Shown piece by piece: positions 11,946 to 25,018 of a stretch of 64,000 bases of DNA. Position numbers and translations under genes: made by a program. How positions within the stretch are numbered: the stretch's first letter is position 1; each line of letters begins with the position of its first letter. The notes below the pieces were generated by a model. The model saw only the letters and a program-made list of their open reading frames with translations. It did not search any database and was not told the origin of the DNA. The stretch comes from Kappaphycus alvarezii (taxonomy: Eukaryota; Rhodophyta; Florideophyceae; Gigartinales; Solieriaceae). Location: NCBI GenBank assembly GCA_002205965.3, contig NADL03000612.1, positions 992,001 to 1,056,000 on the forward strand. Direction: 5' to 3'.

Positions 11946-12566
11946 TCATCGCTTCATATTCTTGTAAAAAGTCTTATTTACTGTCTCCATTTTCAATTCC
12001 TCAGTTAAATAAAACACCTGAGAAATCAAAAAACAAAATTTTGTCCTCGCTATGGAAAATAAATCCATCTCTGAGAACAAAAAAGCGACGTTTGAGCGTC
12101 TGGAACGTGCACACTCCCGTTTCGCATTCGTTTCGTGCAATAAATCTAACCCTATACACTTAATAAAAAGTTCTCCGTCTTTTACGGTTCTGTACAGCTC
12201 TCTATCATCGTTATGACTAGCTGGAAGGAGCACCATTCTATATGATATTGTCGAATCGGAACTTTCTCAACCAATAAATTTGGAACTTTCGCTGCAAACC
12301 ATTTACTATCGTCGTCACTACTGTTAAATACAGACTTATTATAAATGTTTTTAGTTACCGAAAACAAAACAGGTTAACCAATATCGATTTCCGAGAAACG
12401 TCCATTTTCCGTAACAACTGCGAATAGAAAGATGTTCAGGTATCTCATGTACCATTTGCAGTCGTAGTACTGTTCTTTCTTCCGTAAAACACGGCCATTT
12501 GATGTTTGCTCCGTCAATTACACCCACAAAGGAAAGTAAATCAATAAAATTTTGAAAGCCTTTCAA
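11946..12566 (-). pseudogene. Possible Harbinger/PIF-like DNA transposase relic
   Basis: On the minus strand the frame ending at 12,351 begins FQNFIDLLSFVGVIDGANIK. Its GVIDGANIK resembles the 'GAIDGTHI' box holding the first catalytic aspartate of PIF/Harbinger transposases. About 280 bases further, another minus frame starts VLLPASHNDDRELYRTVKDG, which resembles the 'PGSxHDSRV...' box holding the second aspartate. Order and spacing fit, but the two boxes are in different frames with stops between them, and no terminal inverted repeats were seen. The match rests on two short motifs in AT-rich DNA, so chance similarity is possible. Confidence 0.3.
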
Positions 12567-15500
12567 TACTTATGGCACATCTTCCCTTTGAGTCTGAAAT
12601 TGTACAGGGTCTCTTTAATTTGAATTAGTCGATTGGGACCTTTCATGACACTTACAGACACGCTGATAGCACCAATAGCAACTTTTTCCGCTGGTTTTTC
12701 TCAAGCTAAACCTTCTGCGCACAATAGAAATCGAAATAGTTAAGCCGCAATCTTGAGCTCGACAGCAAAGGCTTCTATTAGTTTAGAATTGATATCCTCT
12801 ACTATAAACCTCAGATACTGCGATTGATTTTGAAAGAGTGTTTATTTAGTTCCATAAAGATTACTCCACGAAGCAGACCTGGTACATTAAATTCTGGAAA
12901 CGAACCAGTTCAGGGAGTTTCTGCATCGAATCCAGCCTCTAAAAGCTCTTCCAAAACAATTTCAGGCTAACAGAGTAGGAAAATTGCAGCACGCTGAGTA
13001 TATACAAGTTTTAGGTAACGAGTACCCCATACGTCTAGTCTCTGACAGAAGAAAGATAGAATCACTGCAAGCCGACGCCTACTGCTATCATATTGCATGC
13101 TTGTTGGTGTTACCGGCGGTTTTCGAGCATATCCCATATGCTTACGTCGCTCCAGAGCTACTCTAACATGTGAAGTTTGCAGAGCAGAACACCGGTTGTC
13201 CTAAGAAATGTTGAATCCCCAGGATATAATGTATTTAGAACAGAAATTACCTTCCTCAGTCCAGGAGTAGAGACGATCTCAACCTAGAAAAAATACCATA
13301 TACAGAAGGCAGCTTCTCAATGTCTTCTATCTTTTCGAATAGACCATATTTTCCGCTAAACTCAGTAGTCATACTGGTTAGATATTTATTTTTCGCTCTG
13401 GACCTAGATCCTTAGTTCGAATCAACTTTTCCATTCTTACCGAAACTGGCAATTATGAGTTAATTTGAGGCTATCCATTAGTACCTAGCTTCTTAAGCCT
13501 CTGTGATGATAAACCGGGAGTTTTATACTCTTTAATTTCATATTATTTTTTGATACGTTGGCGCCTGTCGTACTTTAGTATACAATACTAGAATTCATAT
13601 AATTCATAAACACGGGCGCAAAAATGCCGGAAGGGGCATTGAAAACAGAGAACAATATCAAGAGAGAATTAAACCTGCTGTAAAAATACAAATATGCACC
13701 TCGAAAGTAATAATATGCGCAGTTATGATATTTTTCCTATTTATTATCCATTAATTAATTAAGGGGAACTTATTTATTCTAAAGGTTATCTCGTCAACTT
13801 TAGATGACATTAAAACGCTTAAAAATACTATTAAGCTTTGTTGGCATATATGTTACCTAAAGTGGACCTTTTAAGGCAAAATAAAAGCATTTTACCCCCT
13901 AAATCAAATACCATGGACATTCTTGCTTTAAATTACACATTTATGGTAGACCAGTAATCTTTTCCACCAATTAAGTTCAGTAACACGGGTTTTCCCTTCA
14001 AGTGGTTCTATGGATATTAAAAATTCAATGGTTTAGTTTTAAATCAGGTTATCAGCATTAATGAAGAGATAAATTAAGAAAATTTATGAAACTTTTCATA
14101 AATTACATTACTGATGCCTTTCTATTAACCAGAATCCGAATGAAAAGTATCTGAGATCGCATTTTAACTGACTTATTTCTTCTTACTGCAATGATATTGT
14201 TATTTTTAGTGTAACATGCTCGTTTATCCATTGCTCTAAACAGTGAAACGTTTGGGAGAGGTAACTTGAGATATCATTATATGTTCTGAAGCTGAACTGA
14301 AAAGATCACAGTGAGTTATTAAATTGCTGAGATTAAATCGAATTCCTGAAAGTAATGGAAAGCTACTGATCATATTTATACGACAATAAATAATCAAGAT
14401 ATTAATTAAAATTCTGCTTGTTTTCACGGGACTTTGTTGGAATCATTTTAATTTTTACTATTACATTCGTAAAGCAAGTGAAAAAATCAACTAAAAAAGA
14501 AAATTTTCAGTAGTATAGAGTATTTCATGTTAGAAAGGAACGACAGTAGAAGTATCAGACGCCTCTAATTCTAATGGGTCGCTAAATATATTTTGAAATA
14601 CTAATGAGAAGATCAAAATCGCTGTAGTTCTTTTGTAAAATTTATATAAAAGTACTGAAACATTTTCCTTCATTTATTTGATATTGTCGATATTAAATAA
14701 ATTAATTTCTCTGCGAAGGTCAATGAAAAAAGATTTTTTTATTTAGTGACTTTATCTTTCATGGGACTATACGAGTTTTGGGTTTTAAATTTTTCAATGA
14801 TGCAAAAAAAGATTGTATTTATCAGTAATTACTTTCAATACTGTCCTTTATCATCTCTAAATGGATATTTGACACCGTTTTTATCCAGTAGACCAGATAA
14901 TTACAAAAAAATGAAAATATGGGAGCTTAAACGGATGTCACTTACCGATATGTGCCTTCACATAAAACCTCAGAGTATCCTTCTATTACATACTAATTTA
15001 AATGATGCATTACTATCATTTTGTAATTATCAGAAAATTTTGCTGTCTCACTCAGTCTGGTATAGGTTGGAATTACGAAAAAAAATTTGGAAGCTGAAAT
15101 TCTTAACTTATTTGTGAATTCATTTGTAACTGTTCCACATCGTTTTTTGCTTCCCTTTAAAATTATAATGTTTCATATGACGTTTTCCAAGCTCTTTAAA
15201 AGCTTTGGGTTGTTTTCATCTCTGGAAACCCACCAGGGATACAAGATCTTAAATATCTCAGATGCATTACGAGCAGCCTTGTCTTTCTTTATCAAGGTAT
15301 TTTCAATACTGATTATGTTTTTGGTATTGAGAAATAAGAATAACATAGAGTCATTGAAGGTTTTCAGACCTGTTTAGACTCAAACGGTACTTCTAATATC
15401 CGCTTTTAGTTCCAGTCCAAATTCAACACAATACAAAAATGCTTACGTTTACTCACCAATCACAGATCTAAAAATATGACAATTAGCATAGAAAAAGGAG

Positions 15501-18328
15501 TGATAGAAGTTGAGTTTTACATAGAGGTCACACCAAAGTACAATATGTCCAATCAGTGTCGTTGGTTCTACGTCATTTGAGAAAAAATCATCGATGAAGA
15601 CGTGCCAGTGAATATTTTATTCATTGAGGGGCTTCTTGGGTAGTACGAGCTGTTTATATCTGTAAAAGCGGTGGAAATTTTTATTATAAGCGTCTATGGT
15701 TGGTCTGCCAACAATTTCGGTGTTGACTTAAGCTTACATGTTAACAGCGCTGGCTAGGTCACGTTAAGTTTGATTATTTCACAAAATATTTCTTGTCTTG
15801 GGCTTTCGTGCTCTAATTTAACCCCGCTACGCAAAGATTGAACTTTATTGAGTGCTCCACGTGGACCAATTTTTAGGGAGAATACAATAATTGCTCCCAA
15901 ATTCCAGTGATATTGAAAGAACTAAAACCACCCATCTTAGATTTGAGGCTAATCAATTTTGGGGCGTGGTTGGAAAATCACTTACTTTCTAGTGCTTATT
16001 ACATCACCCAAGTATATTATAGTAGCTATCAGTAGGTTAATGCAATAAAAATCCAAAACTAAGACGACTTTCATCGTGTTTTTTGCTATTTTCATTCCCT
16101 GTTAACGGTAGATAATCGTTTCATCACAATCATTAAAGTCTATCATGCCTAAGAGTGGGCTTCTTTATTGTCTTAACTTCTCTTTTGCGAAGCCGTAATC
16201 AGTTGACGACTTCATAAGAAGTTCACAACCTGTGGTCGTCTCAGACTTACGTATGCTATGATTTCATATAGCATATTCCGGCAAATGAGACGAAAAGTTG
16301 TACGGAAATTTTTGCTGAGCGTCTCATTGGTGCGCGAAGTGTTTGAAGGGTACTAATTCTCCTTTTTTCATCTTTTATATCTTCGTGTTTAGTTCTCAAG
16401 TCAATGATACAAACAGTGCTCATAGAATATGCTGCAGATTTGGTAAAACGTTTTTGGAGCTCGTTGTAATGTTCGGTAGCGGAAAATTTGGGACAGGCGG
16501 ACTACTCTTGGAGCAGTTCTTAAAATTTTAAGTTTTCCTCTCTTATATTTGCTGTGCATAAATTTTTCGATACGAACTTGCTGCGAAAATCCCTAATGTC
16601 ACTCCTTTTTTGGAAATTAATGGTCTACATCCAGGTCCCTGGCAGTTACTACAGCATAAATAAACTTTATGGGACACTTTGTTGTAGTTTTTGGAGCGTC
16701 AGTATTTTCTATGAGAAGCTTGTCCTGCACAACACACTTCTGTTAATTTTTGAGAAGCGTGATCAATTTTGCGCATTATTTGGGGATTGGTGTTTCAACT
16801 TCGCTCTTTTTTATTGGCTTGAAATTTAGAGATCAAAGAACTAGTTCTTTTCAGCTACATACAGCTCATTTAAGAATATTTTATAACTTCTTTCTGTTAT
16901 CGAAATGGTTAAGATGTGAATTTGAAGCAAATGTTGTTATCGAGATGCGTAATGTATTTCTTCACTGTTTCTCGCATTGCGACCTTTTAGATAATTAGAT
17001 AAGAGCGTGTCTGTGAGATGGGGAAGTGTTTGCAGAGAATCCGCTTCGAAATGGTGAAGGATGGAATAATCGCAATTTATAACTCGGCAGGTCGCATCGA
17101 TAATGGCACAACTACCTAAAAAGTAGATGTATCGCTATGTGAAAACACCGATGACTCCTTCCCATTCCTTTACGTGTTTCAATTTTACAGAAAACACTTT
17201 TCTGTTATCTTTGAATATGGAAAAAAATGCTTTTCTGCCGTAGATTCAAACTCAAAATTGAGTTTTCGTACTAATTAGGCACTTGAACACAGATATTTTG
17301 TGTTCTAACTTCTAAAACACATTTTAATAGTTTTAGATATCCATGCTTTGTTATGTCTAGATATTGGATTTTTTGGGTTTCACGGGTTTAACCTGCGTCT
17401 AGAGCAGGGTCTTCTTGTCGCTGAACATCTATGAGTGTATCTCGCTCACCATTGCCGCCATGAATATTCGATTGGCTCTTATTTAAAATATTTTTTTGGG
17501 GGAAAGAGATTTACACTGCAGATTATATGGCCTATGCGACAGGTTTATCATCTCTACATTGCATCAAAGAGCTCAATATTGTAGTCATGAATAGTAAGGA
17601 TTGCTTTGATGCATCTTAGTACCATTTGATCGTAGTCGAAACGAAAATCGAGCAATGATATTTTATGCGAATGAAACATTTGCGGATGACCTTACATATT
17701 CTGTAGTGACTAAGCACTCTTACAGATAATGGGATCCATATGAATAGCTCTACGCGTAGAGTCTTTGTTGGAACTTCCCCATTTATTTTTTGAAGCCTGA
17801 CCATCAGAGTTGCAAGAAAGCCTTCGACTTTTTCTTGGTGTTCCTTGACCGGTAGAGGGTCTTTTCAAGCAATTTGTTGTTTTCCGCCTTGATCGACCAT
17901 CATGGCGGAAATTTTTGCGTGAAGTTTGTGCGTGGGCTTTTTTCTGGAATCTTATCAGGTATTTAAAGTTGAATTTGGAGAATGTTGTAGGTCTAAATTA
18001 AGTGCTTCTGGGTAGTTAAATTTTTAACGAAAAGAAGCCTTTCTTGAACATTTTCTTCATCTTTAACGAAAACTAAGAAGTGCTCGAACGACTTTCAGTA
18101 GCTACCGTCAACTAGAAATAAATTTTCGTAAACATTCACAGTACTTTATTATGTAATGAGGCAAAACAGTATAGATTTTAAGAGTTTTTTTCGACGCAAA
18201 AATAATCTCAAAAGCGTGATAGTAGGTATTCCTCTTTGCCCCCGTCTTCTGGTGATGAAAACAGCGGTACTTTTCACCACCGTTCATCATATAGACCAAA
18301 GCAATACCACAAGTGAAAAATATTGAAC

Positions 18329-18419
18329 TATAGTATAAATGGATTCTATTATAGTAAGCTATAGTATAAACGGATTCTACTCTAGTACACATACTAGAGT
18401 AGAATCCGTTTATACTATA
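18329..18419. repeat. Direct repeat followed by a perfect 28-bp hairpin
   Basis: A 28-base unit beginning TATAGTATAAA occurs at 18,329-18,356 and again, slightly changed, at 18,360-18,387. The second copy is followed after four bases (CACA) by its exact reverse complement at 18,392-18,419. A perfect 28-bp stem with a 4-base loop is far beyond chance even in AT-rich DNA. It could be a foldback element tip, a replication-slippage product or a hairpin RNA source. Confidence 0.85.
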
Positions 18420-21400
18420 CAATACCCTGCAGGCAATATAAGAGTACTGTTCGACCGTATGCTTATCACCATTAAATAGCTTAAATTGCTTAACCAATAG
18501 CTAGCTGAAGGATGATTTTTTTGTCTTATTTTCCTGATACAGATCATAATCATGAAAAACGTCTCCTAGTGACGAAGAAATTTTCCATAATCCATTGTAA
18601 AACTTCATCACTCTTAAAATAGAAGGTTGGTTATTAAGCTCAGATATTAGTCCCAGTCATATAACAGCGAAAATGAACAAGCTACCTTGAAATATAGACT
18701 TACTTTTGCTGCATCCAAAAGATGGTTGAATTTATTGCAGTAGAAAAGTATAATTAATATACACTAGATAGTACTACTGCTGTACATGTTGCTTCTTACC
18801 TATTACTCCACAGTACATAATATTCTGCCATACGTTATAATGAAACATCATTCTCGTATTTGCAATTATTTCAGATGAAGAATTAAGGAATGGATAAGGA
18901 ATTGATGCAAGGATACATTTACTGCGGTCCTCGCCCCTAAAATTTAATTATCGGAAAAATATAAAAACTTCATTTCAAAATCCGTTTACATTCACTGACT
19001 TACACTGTAGCTTTTCAAAGTATCTGCGAGTAATCGAATGCAATATGTTACATTTAGACTGAGGCACAGTAGTTTTGTCACATATACGAGCATAATGATT
19101 ACATTAATAATTAAATGTGTGCACTGGAATATTTTTTGAAGTCTTAATTCATACTGTACTCTAAGTTTCTACTAAAACATTCGGAGCAATTGGTAATCCT
19201 AGTAAACATGTTTTCCAGTGCATTATTCAGGCACCCAAATTGAGAGCTATCCAGTATAGTAAATAATTCCAGCAAATCAACAATATGATCATGCTCTTAG
19301 ATTTATGACGACTCATGGTGGAATAATTGACCAATACATTCCCTACAATGTTTCACGCACATATAGATCATTTGAAATCAAATATTGCGGAACATTTAAA
19401 TTACCTCAAATGGTTAAGAAACGACTTAAAATTCTAAAAAGTTTCTCAGGAGTATAAAAATAATAATATGTCGTGACTGAAGAAGACTGAAGGACAGAAT
19501 TTGAAAATGTGGTGATTCTATTGAACTCTATTCGAAATAAAAATCAGAGAAATTCATTCTTTCTGAATAATAAATCCGGTTGTTAGAAGACTAGGTGAGC
19601 TAATTTTTTGAGACTTTTTCACGTGTTTAGATTATTTAAGCGAGGTAATAAACATTGCAGTGGTCCATTTTAATTGTTCTTTACGACTGATTGGTCTACT
19701 ATCAACAATTCTCTCAGACAAAGGCTGAAAGGCTCCAGTTCACTTATTGACTCAGCCGTTCCAAGTAGAAATTGTGCTGGGTTTGTTGTTTTATTTACAC
19801 AGTTGTATTTAAACTGTGCCTTTTGAATATAAAGTGAAGGATAAAACATTTTAACTTAGTTCATAAATGTTTATATGGGTCAAGATAGTTTATCATGGAG
19901 CACATGATAGCAATATTCGTGATGGATGGAGTTTACCCAAAATCAATCTATGTAAAGACCAGTTCGGATGAAAATTCGAGATAATAACAGAACAAATTTA
20001 GAATAAAGAAATAAAATGAAAACGAATGAAAAGGAAACGGGAATACAGTTGATAAATTTACGGTAAATGAGTGGAAAAACTTTGAACCTTATAGATTTCA
20101 TTCTTCTCGACTACTTACCTACGCCTCTATATTACTTCTAAAAACTGCGTTCAATTTTTATATCGCATATTTGAAACATACTTTACAATGACTCAAATCT
20201 GTATATTTTCAATTTGCTCTGATCGTAATTATACAATTCCCATTTTATAGAACGGTCCAAAAGCGCCTAAAACACTGTGGATGAAAGACTTAAATCCATC
20301 AACATTACTTCCTTGGCCACAAAAATTGTTCGACATTCTTTGAAATTTAAACAGTTTATAATTTTTATTCTTGGACTAGCATTAAGATGCAAACCGTCAT
20401 TTTAACGCGATCACATGGTAACTGCAGTATTTTTGAAAAAATTAAAGAGACCTATATTTCTATTGTGATGAATTTGGTTTCACGTTTTCGAAAGGAAATA
20501 AAAATGAGAGTGAACCTCAATATAGTTTTTAGTGCTTTGTGCCATTTCATTTTGCACAAGAAAGTGGCATCCATATATTTACAAGTTATAATCACCTCTT
20601 TTCAAATTTATGCATAGCTAAAAGCAGGAGTAACAGCTATCGGGAGAGATGAACATTTCTTCTCCAAGAAAATTTAAATAAGGGTAAACACACTAGACAA
20701 GTTTTAGAGAGAATGAACAATGACGGACTGACTAAAATAGTTTATTGCTCTGGGTGTCAATTTCGATTACTGCTCAACAGATTTTATGATGAAGGTCCCA
20801 AGTGCACTTGAATTGACTGTTTCCTTGGTAGAGAAACTTTGGAGAACTTGGATGATAATTCAAAACATAGCGTGGTTCGCGTTCCAAATCAGTACATCAA
20901 ACGCAGCGGTACTCACGCATACGTACTTGAGAACCATTTGAGAGGCTTCCAAGCATTACGAAGATTTTTTTATGCCTTTCATATACTTGGTACGTAGAGA
21001 TAAACAAGAACAGCATGAAGTTATTCATGAGACTTTCTCTAGGGGTTGAGATACATACCAAAGTCCAAGAAGGCCATGCATCAGTCGGAGGCATCCTTAG
21101 GCGGACTTCCAGTGATCTTGGACTTCTATTTACCTCCCTCTCTCGTTCCTGTTCACTCGCTCTCCCTCTGCATAGTTCGCTGCCTGCTGTTAATAGAAGC
21201 GATTTTCATTTATCACAATTCTCATTCTACATATCACTGCCCGGTTTCAATTGAATGTGAATCGGCTTCCCGTTGCATTATGATACGATCAAAGCGGGAA
21301 AAGTGGTGCTGAAGAAATTCTGCATCTCCTATAGAATATATTACTGCTCCGTTCAGGCATATGTGCGCGAAGGGTTTCGGAATTAATTCTCTTCCACTAC

Positions 21401-24329
21401 TCAAACTCAATTCGAATTTTTCAGGGTTGTTAACCAACAAAATGGAACAGCATCAGTTTTTAAATTGCAAGCCTCTCATCAATTTCTTGGGAAAATTTCC
21501 ATTGTCCGAATTCATTGTAAGTAATATGAAGTTTCTTGAATCCCCAATGTCACGGAAGCCCCAAAGCTAATCCGGTACCAGAAATTATGGTAAATATATT
21601 GAGATACTGACTTTTGGAATGGTACTGCAGGATCATTGATCGGATTCGCAGTGCAAAGACAGCTATTGAAAGTCTGCCAAAATCGATATATCTTGGAATA
21701 GGCTGAATTATGACGAAAAGATCGAGTTTCGTCTGCACATGAAAATTCAACGTCGCCATGTATGTAAGAGTATGATTAAAAAACACTATAATACTTAGCA
21801 GCAAATGAATCCAATCACTTGCAAACATACATAAAATATTCCTGCTATTCGCCTTCTTCTACACATAATGTAGTACCCTAATGTTATATAAATACCTGCT
21901 TTCTGACATCTCTGTAGCACCTTTCCATTCCTTTTTTGTTCTATCTAATTCTATTGTTTCTTCTACACTTATGGTTTATTATTATTTACAAATAGTATCC
22001 ATTTAGACGATTTAATTTTTTATTGATCACTGGTTTTTCATTTGACAACTTCAGTTTGCTTTTTTCAAACCAAAGCCTTATTTTTTTGGCAAACGTTCAA
22101 CTTTACTTCTTGATAGAGTCCTTTCTGAAAAAAAAATTAATACCTCTATGAGAAGTCTAGTCCTCGATTAATAGTTTTGATGGTACCACATGACTAATTC
22201 ATATATCCATTATATAAAAATGTTCTTAATGAAAAGAACTAAGAATCTGTTCGTATCCATGAAAAGATATGCTTTTGATTCTTTTTCCCTTGTAGATTGT
22301 TGGAGAAAACAAGATTTGCTTCCCATAATAATTGCATATGGCTGGAGTAAAGATACGAATCTGAATCATTTAACGTTTTGGGTATCCATGTCATTTAGAT
22401 AGGTGAGTGAACTTTACTGGAAGCAAAGTGTAATAATTTTAGAAGATTCATCTTTCGGAAACTATTGATTACGGTGAAGGGCATTTTTCTTTGAAGATAT
22501 AGCTTGAGCTGAAATATGGACATCTATTCTGCCGTTTTGGCCTATTTTGGAGCTCCACGGATATTCTATTACAATTGATTTTTTGTGTATATAAAATAAG
22601 TTGCAGATGAAAGGGATAATATTAACTTCAAAGTTCTAGCTTGACGTAAAATTGGACTGAAACCTCTATTCCATAGTAAGTGTATCGTGATAATGAAAAC
22701 TCATTGCCATTCATTGCTACTGAGCTCATTGAAAATTTTCAGTATTCAAATATCCTTTCAAATCTAGACATTCTTTAACCTTCCAAACATATTTGAAAGC
22801 TGAACTCTGTTTATGTATTTATGCATTCAGTAATGGGATCTTTACGGGTATTATATTTCTACAAGGAGCGCTTTTTTGACGCGGAACTTATAAAGGAAAA
22901 ATTAAGCGAAAAGGAAGAGAAAAGGAAGAGAAAATATTAATTCTGCAACTCAAGGTCTCACTTTGCATTTAAAATTATGATAAATCAAGTTCAATAATGC
23001 TGAAATTACTTGATACCAAAAAACGCAAGAATTGATACCTATTTTGGATCAGTGCTATTAATGCTTCAAGAATAATTCCTAATAATCAAACGTATGCATT
23101 CTATAATTTTACCGCTGACACTAATATTTTTCTTCAGCACGAAACACCACAGAAAATCATAGATAAAATATTTTGGAAGGGGGATTATACCGTTTCTCTG
23201 TACAGCTATAGTTAATGGTCATGTATTTTCACTCATTCTCTAAATGAAACGGTAAATATCTGAATCATATCAGCACCGACTTTAGGAAATCAGAATCAAG
23301 AAAGATTCATTTACTACCAAGAATTATTGGTATGGACAAGAAGTACCCAACTATCTGCGCAACTGAATTTAAATAACCTCCTAAATTTTGATTTAAAAAG
23401 CACCTATGTATAAAGAACGTATATTAGCGCACGAAATTCGCTGTAAAATCAGGGAAATCCCACTGGGCGTGATTCTTTCTGCGTGGTAACAAGATTGTTG
23501 AACGACATTTTAACTTAACCAAGCTCCGAGCCGTCCGGAAATTAATCAATATGTAATCTTTGAAACATTTTATTCAGGGGAGAAATGATTTTATATTCAT
23601 AGGTTAGGCTAATTTGATGTGAATTAAACAGGAGGATATTATTTCAAACCTCAGAAGTACCAAAAACACACCCGATATTGTATGTATCCCTCATTGCAAC
23701 TCTATAATCTATTAAATGTTTCAAATTATATTTTCAAAATACCTGAAACTGAGATTCATTACCAGATATTTCCAGAGTATGAAAAGAAGGTGACTAGAGG
23801 CGTCATAATTCTACTTAGGTACTAATAACCTGTATTTATTTATAATTTTTAGCTGCTTAGCAACGAAATGTGCCTCTTGATTAGCTTGATCGTATATCGA
23901 ATGTTGCTAGAGGTAGGGAGACGAATATTGGATCTATCATCTACCATAGTAAGCAGCTTGCTAGTGCTAAATGACCCGTTAAGAAATTTTACGTCCACAA
24001 TCAGGTACTTTTTTATGAATTCATTTTAATTTATTCGGACCTAAACTAGTCCGGGAATAAATTCTAAGATCATCCTGTGTGCTGTTCTTTTTTCATTTTC
24101 TGAAGAATACCGAGCCAAAACCGAAGAATTTATAGTTGGTAATACTTTCAAAATTTAGCAGCTGTAAAGGATCTCTACCACCTTTACCCTTCAACAAAAC
24201 GAATTTCTGTAATTTCAATTGTTATTTTGTGATGAGGGATACATTTAAACACAGTTAAAGGTTAAATCCGACATTTTATGGGATTGAGCCTACAATAACT
24301 AATACTAAGGAAAAATGACGCTTTATTGT

Positions 24330-24890
24330 ATGTCGGCAAGTCCGCACTACACAGAACCGCGGGCTCTGCTAGACGGACGACTCCGGGCAATGGCTAAACC
24401 AATTTCCCACTCAATCGAGAAAGGAACCGGAAGAAAACTCCACCACCTGAACCGAGGATTCAGGAGGCTTAAAAAACTCCCGCTATAAGCACATAGTCTT
24501 ACAGATAGAGACGGCGACGACAACGGCGAGAACTCTGGACGAGCGAGCTTGACGACCAGCCCGCAAGGCTTTGAAGACCACAACCCCTGGCAAGACGTCA
24601 AAATGACGGTGGATTTAGGCGCGGCAGGGTGCGGTGGACATCGCAAACTTTTTTTGACTAGTAGAGACATCCTTAAACACCTTTCCCAGTTCGTGCCACG
24701 TGCGCTGGGGGCGCGGAGAGGCAATCTACTCGATGTGGCCATCGACAAGAACGTTGCAGCGAGAGCTCTGTAGCCGTGACGGGCAATCTCCTGGGGGAAG
24801 AGCCGGATGAAAGTCCGACGCCCAAGCGCGGGCGCCGAACGAGATGAAGTGAAGGTTGGCTGTTGCCAGTCAAGAAGAGATGGACGTTTG
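24330..24890. other. GC-richer island next to the Copia fragment, identity unknown
   Basis: Base composition jumps from AT-rich to clearly GC-richer at about 24,340. A 74-codon plus-strand frame (24,549-24,773) ends GNLLDVAIDKNVAARAL, and overlapping frames exist on the other strand. I do not recognise the product. It is most likely the remains of another mobile element or a displaced host segment, because it directly adjoins the Copia/LINE composite at 25.0 kb. Confidence 0.4.
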
Positions 24891-24900
24891 TTTAATTGAT

Positions 24901-24955
24901 TACTGTACCGTACAGTATAGTATAGTACTGTACAGCACCGTACAGTACTTTACAA
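24901..24955. repeat. GTAC/ACAGT palindromic tract
   Basis: Several overlapping copies of TACTGTAC, CCGTACAGTA and TAGTATAGTAC lie within 55 bases. The same motif family recurs in the gaps at 51.6, 54.2, 61.7 and 63.7 kb. Confidence 0.6.
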
Positions 24956-25018
24956 CAGCTTGCGCACTGCATTACAGCCCAATTTCGGTCAGATTTGCCC
25001 TTCGCGTACTGCACGGTC

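Larger units (their letters stand above)
6400..24330. other. Long AT-rich, almost gene-free block
   Basis: About 18 kb of visibly AT-rich sequence. The reading frames are all short (mostly 60-130 codons), overlap on both strands, and show no family motif that I recognise. Exceptions are a possible decayed DNA transposon at 11,946-12,566 and a hairpin repeat at 18,329-18,419, listed separately. I see no rRNA, no nuclear tRNA and no ribosomal or metabolic gene. It reads like long-decayed repeats or a heterochromatic or centromere-like tract. Which of these cannot be told from sequence alone. Confidence 0.7.

Noticed and set aside
14746-15117. A 123-codon frame in the AT-rich block
   Set aside because: Longest of many similar chance frames. 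Leu/Ile/Lys/Phe-rich with no recognisable family.
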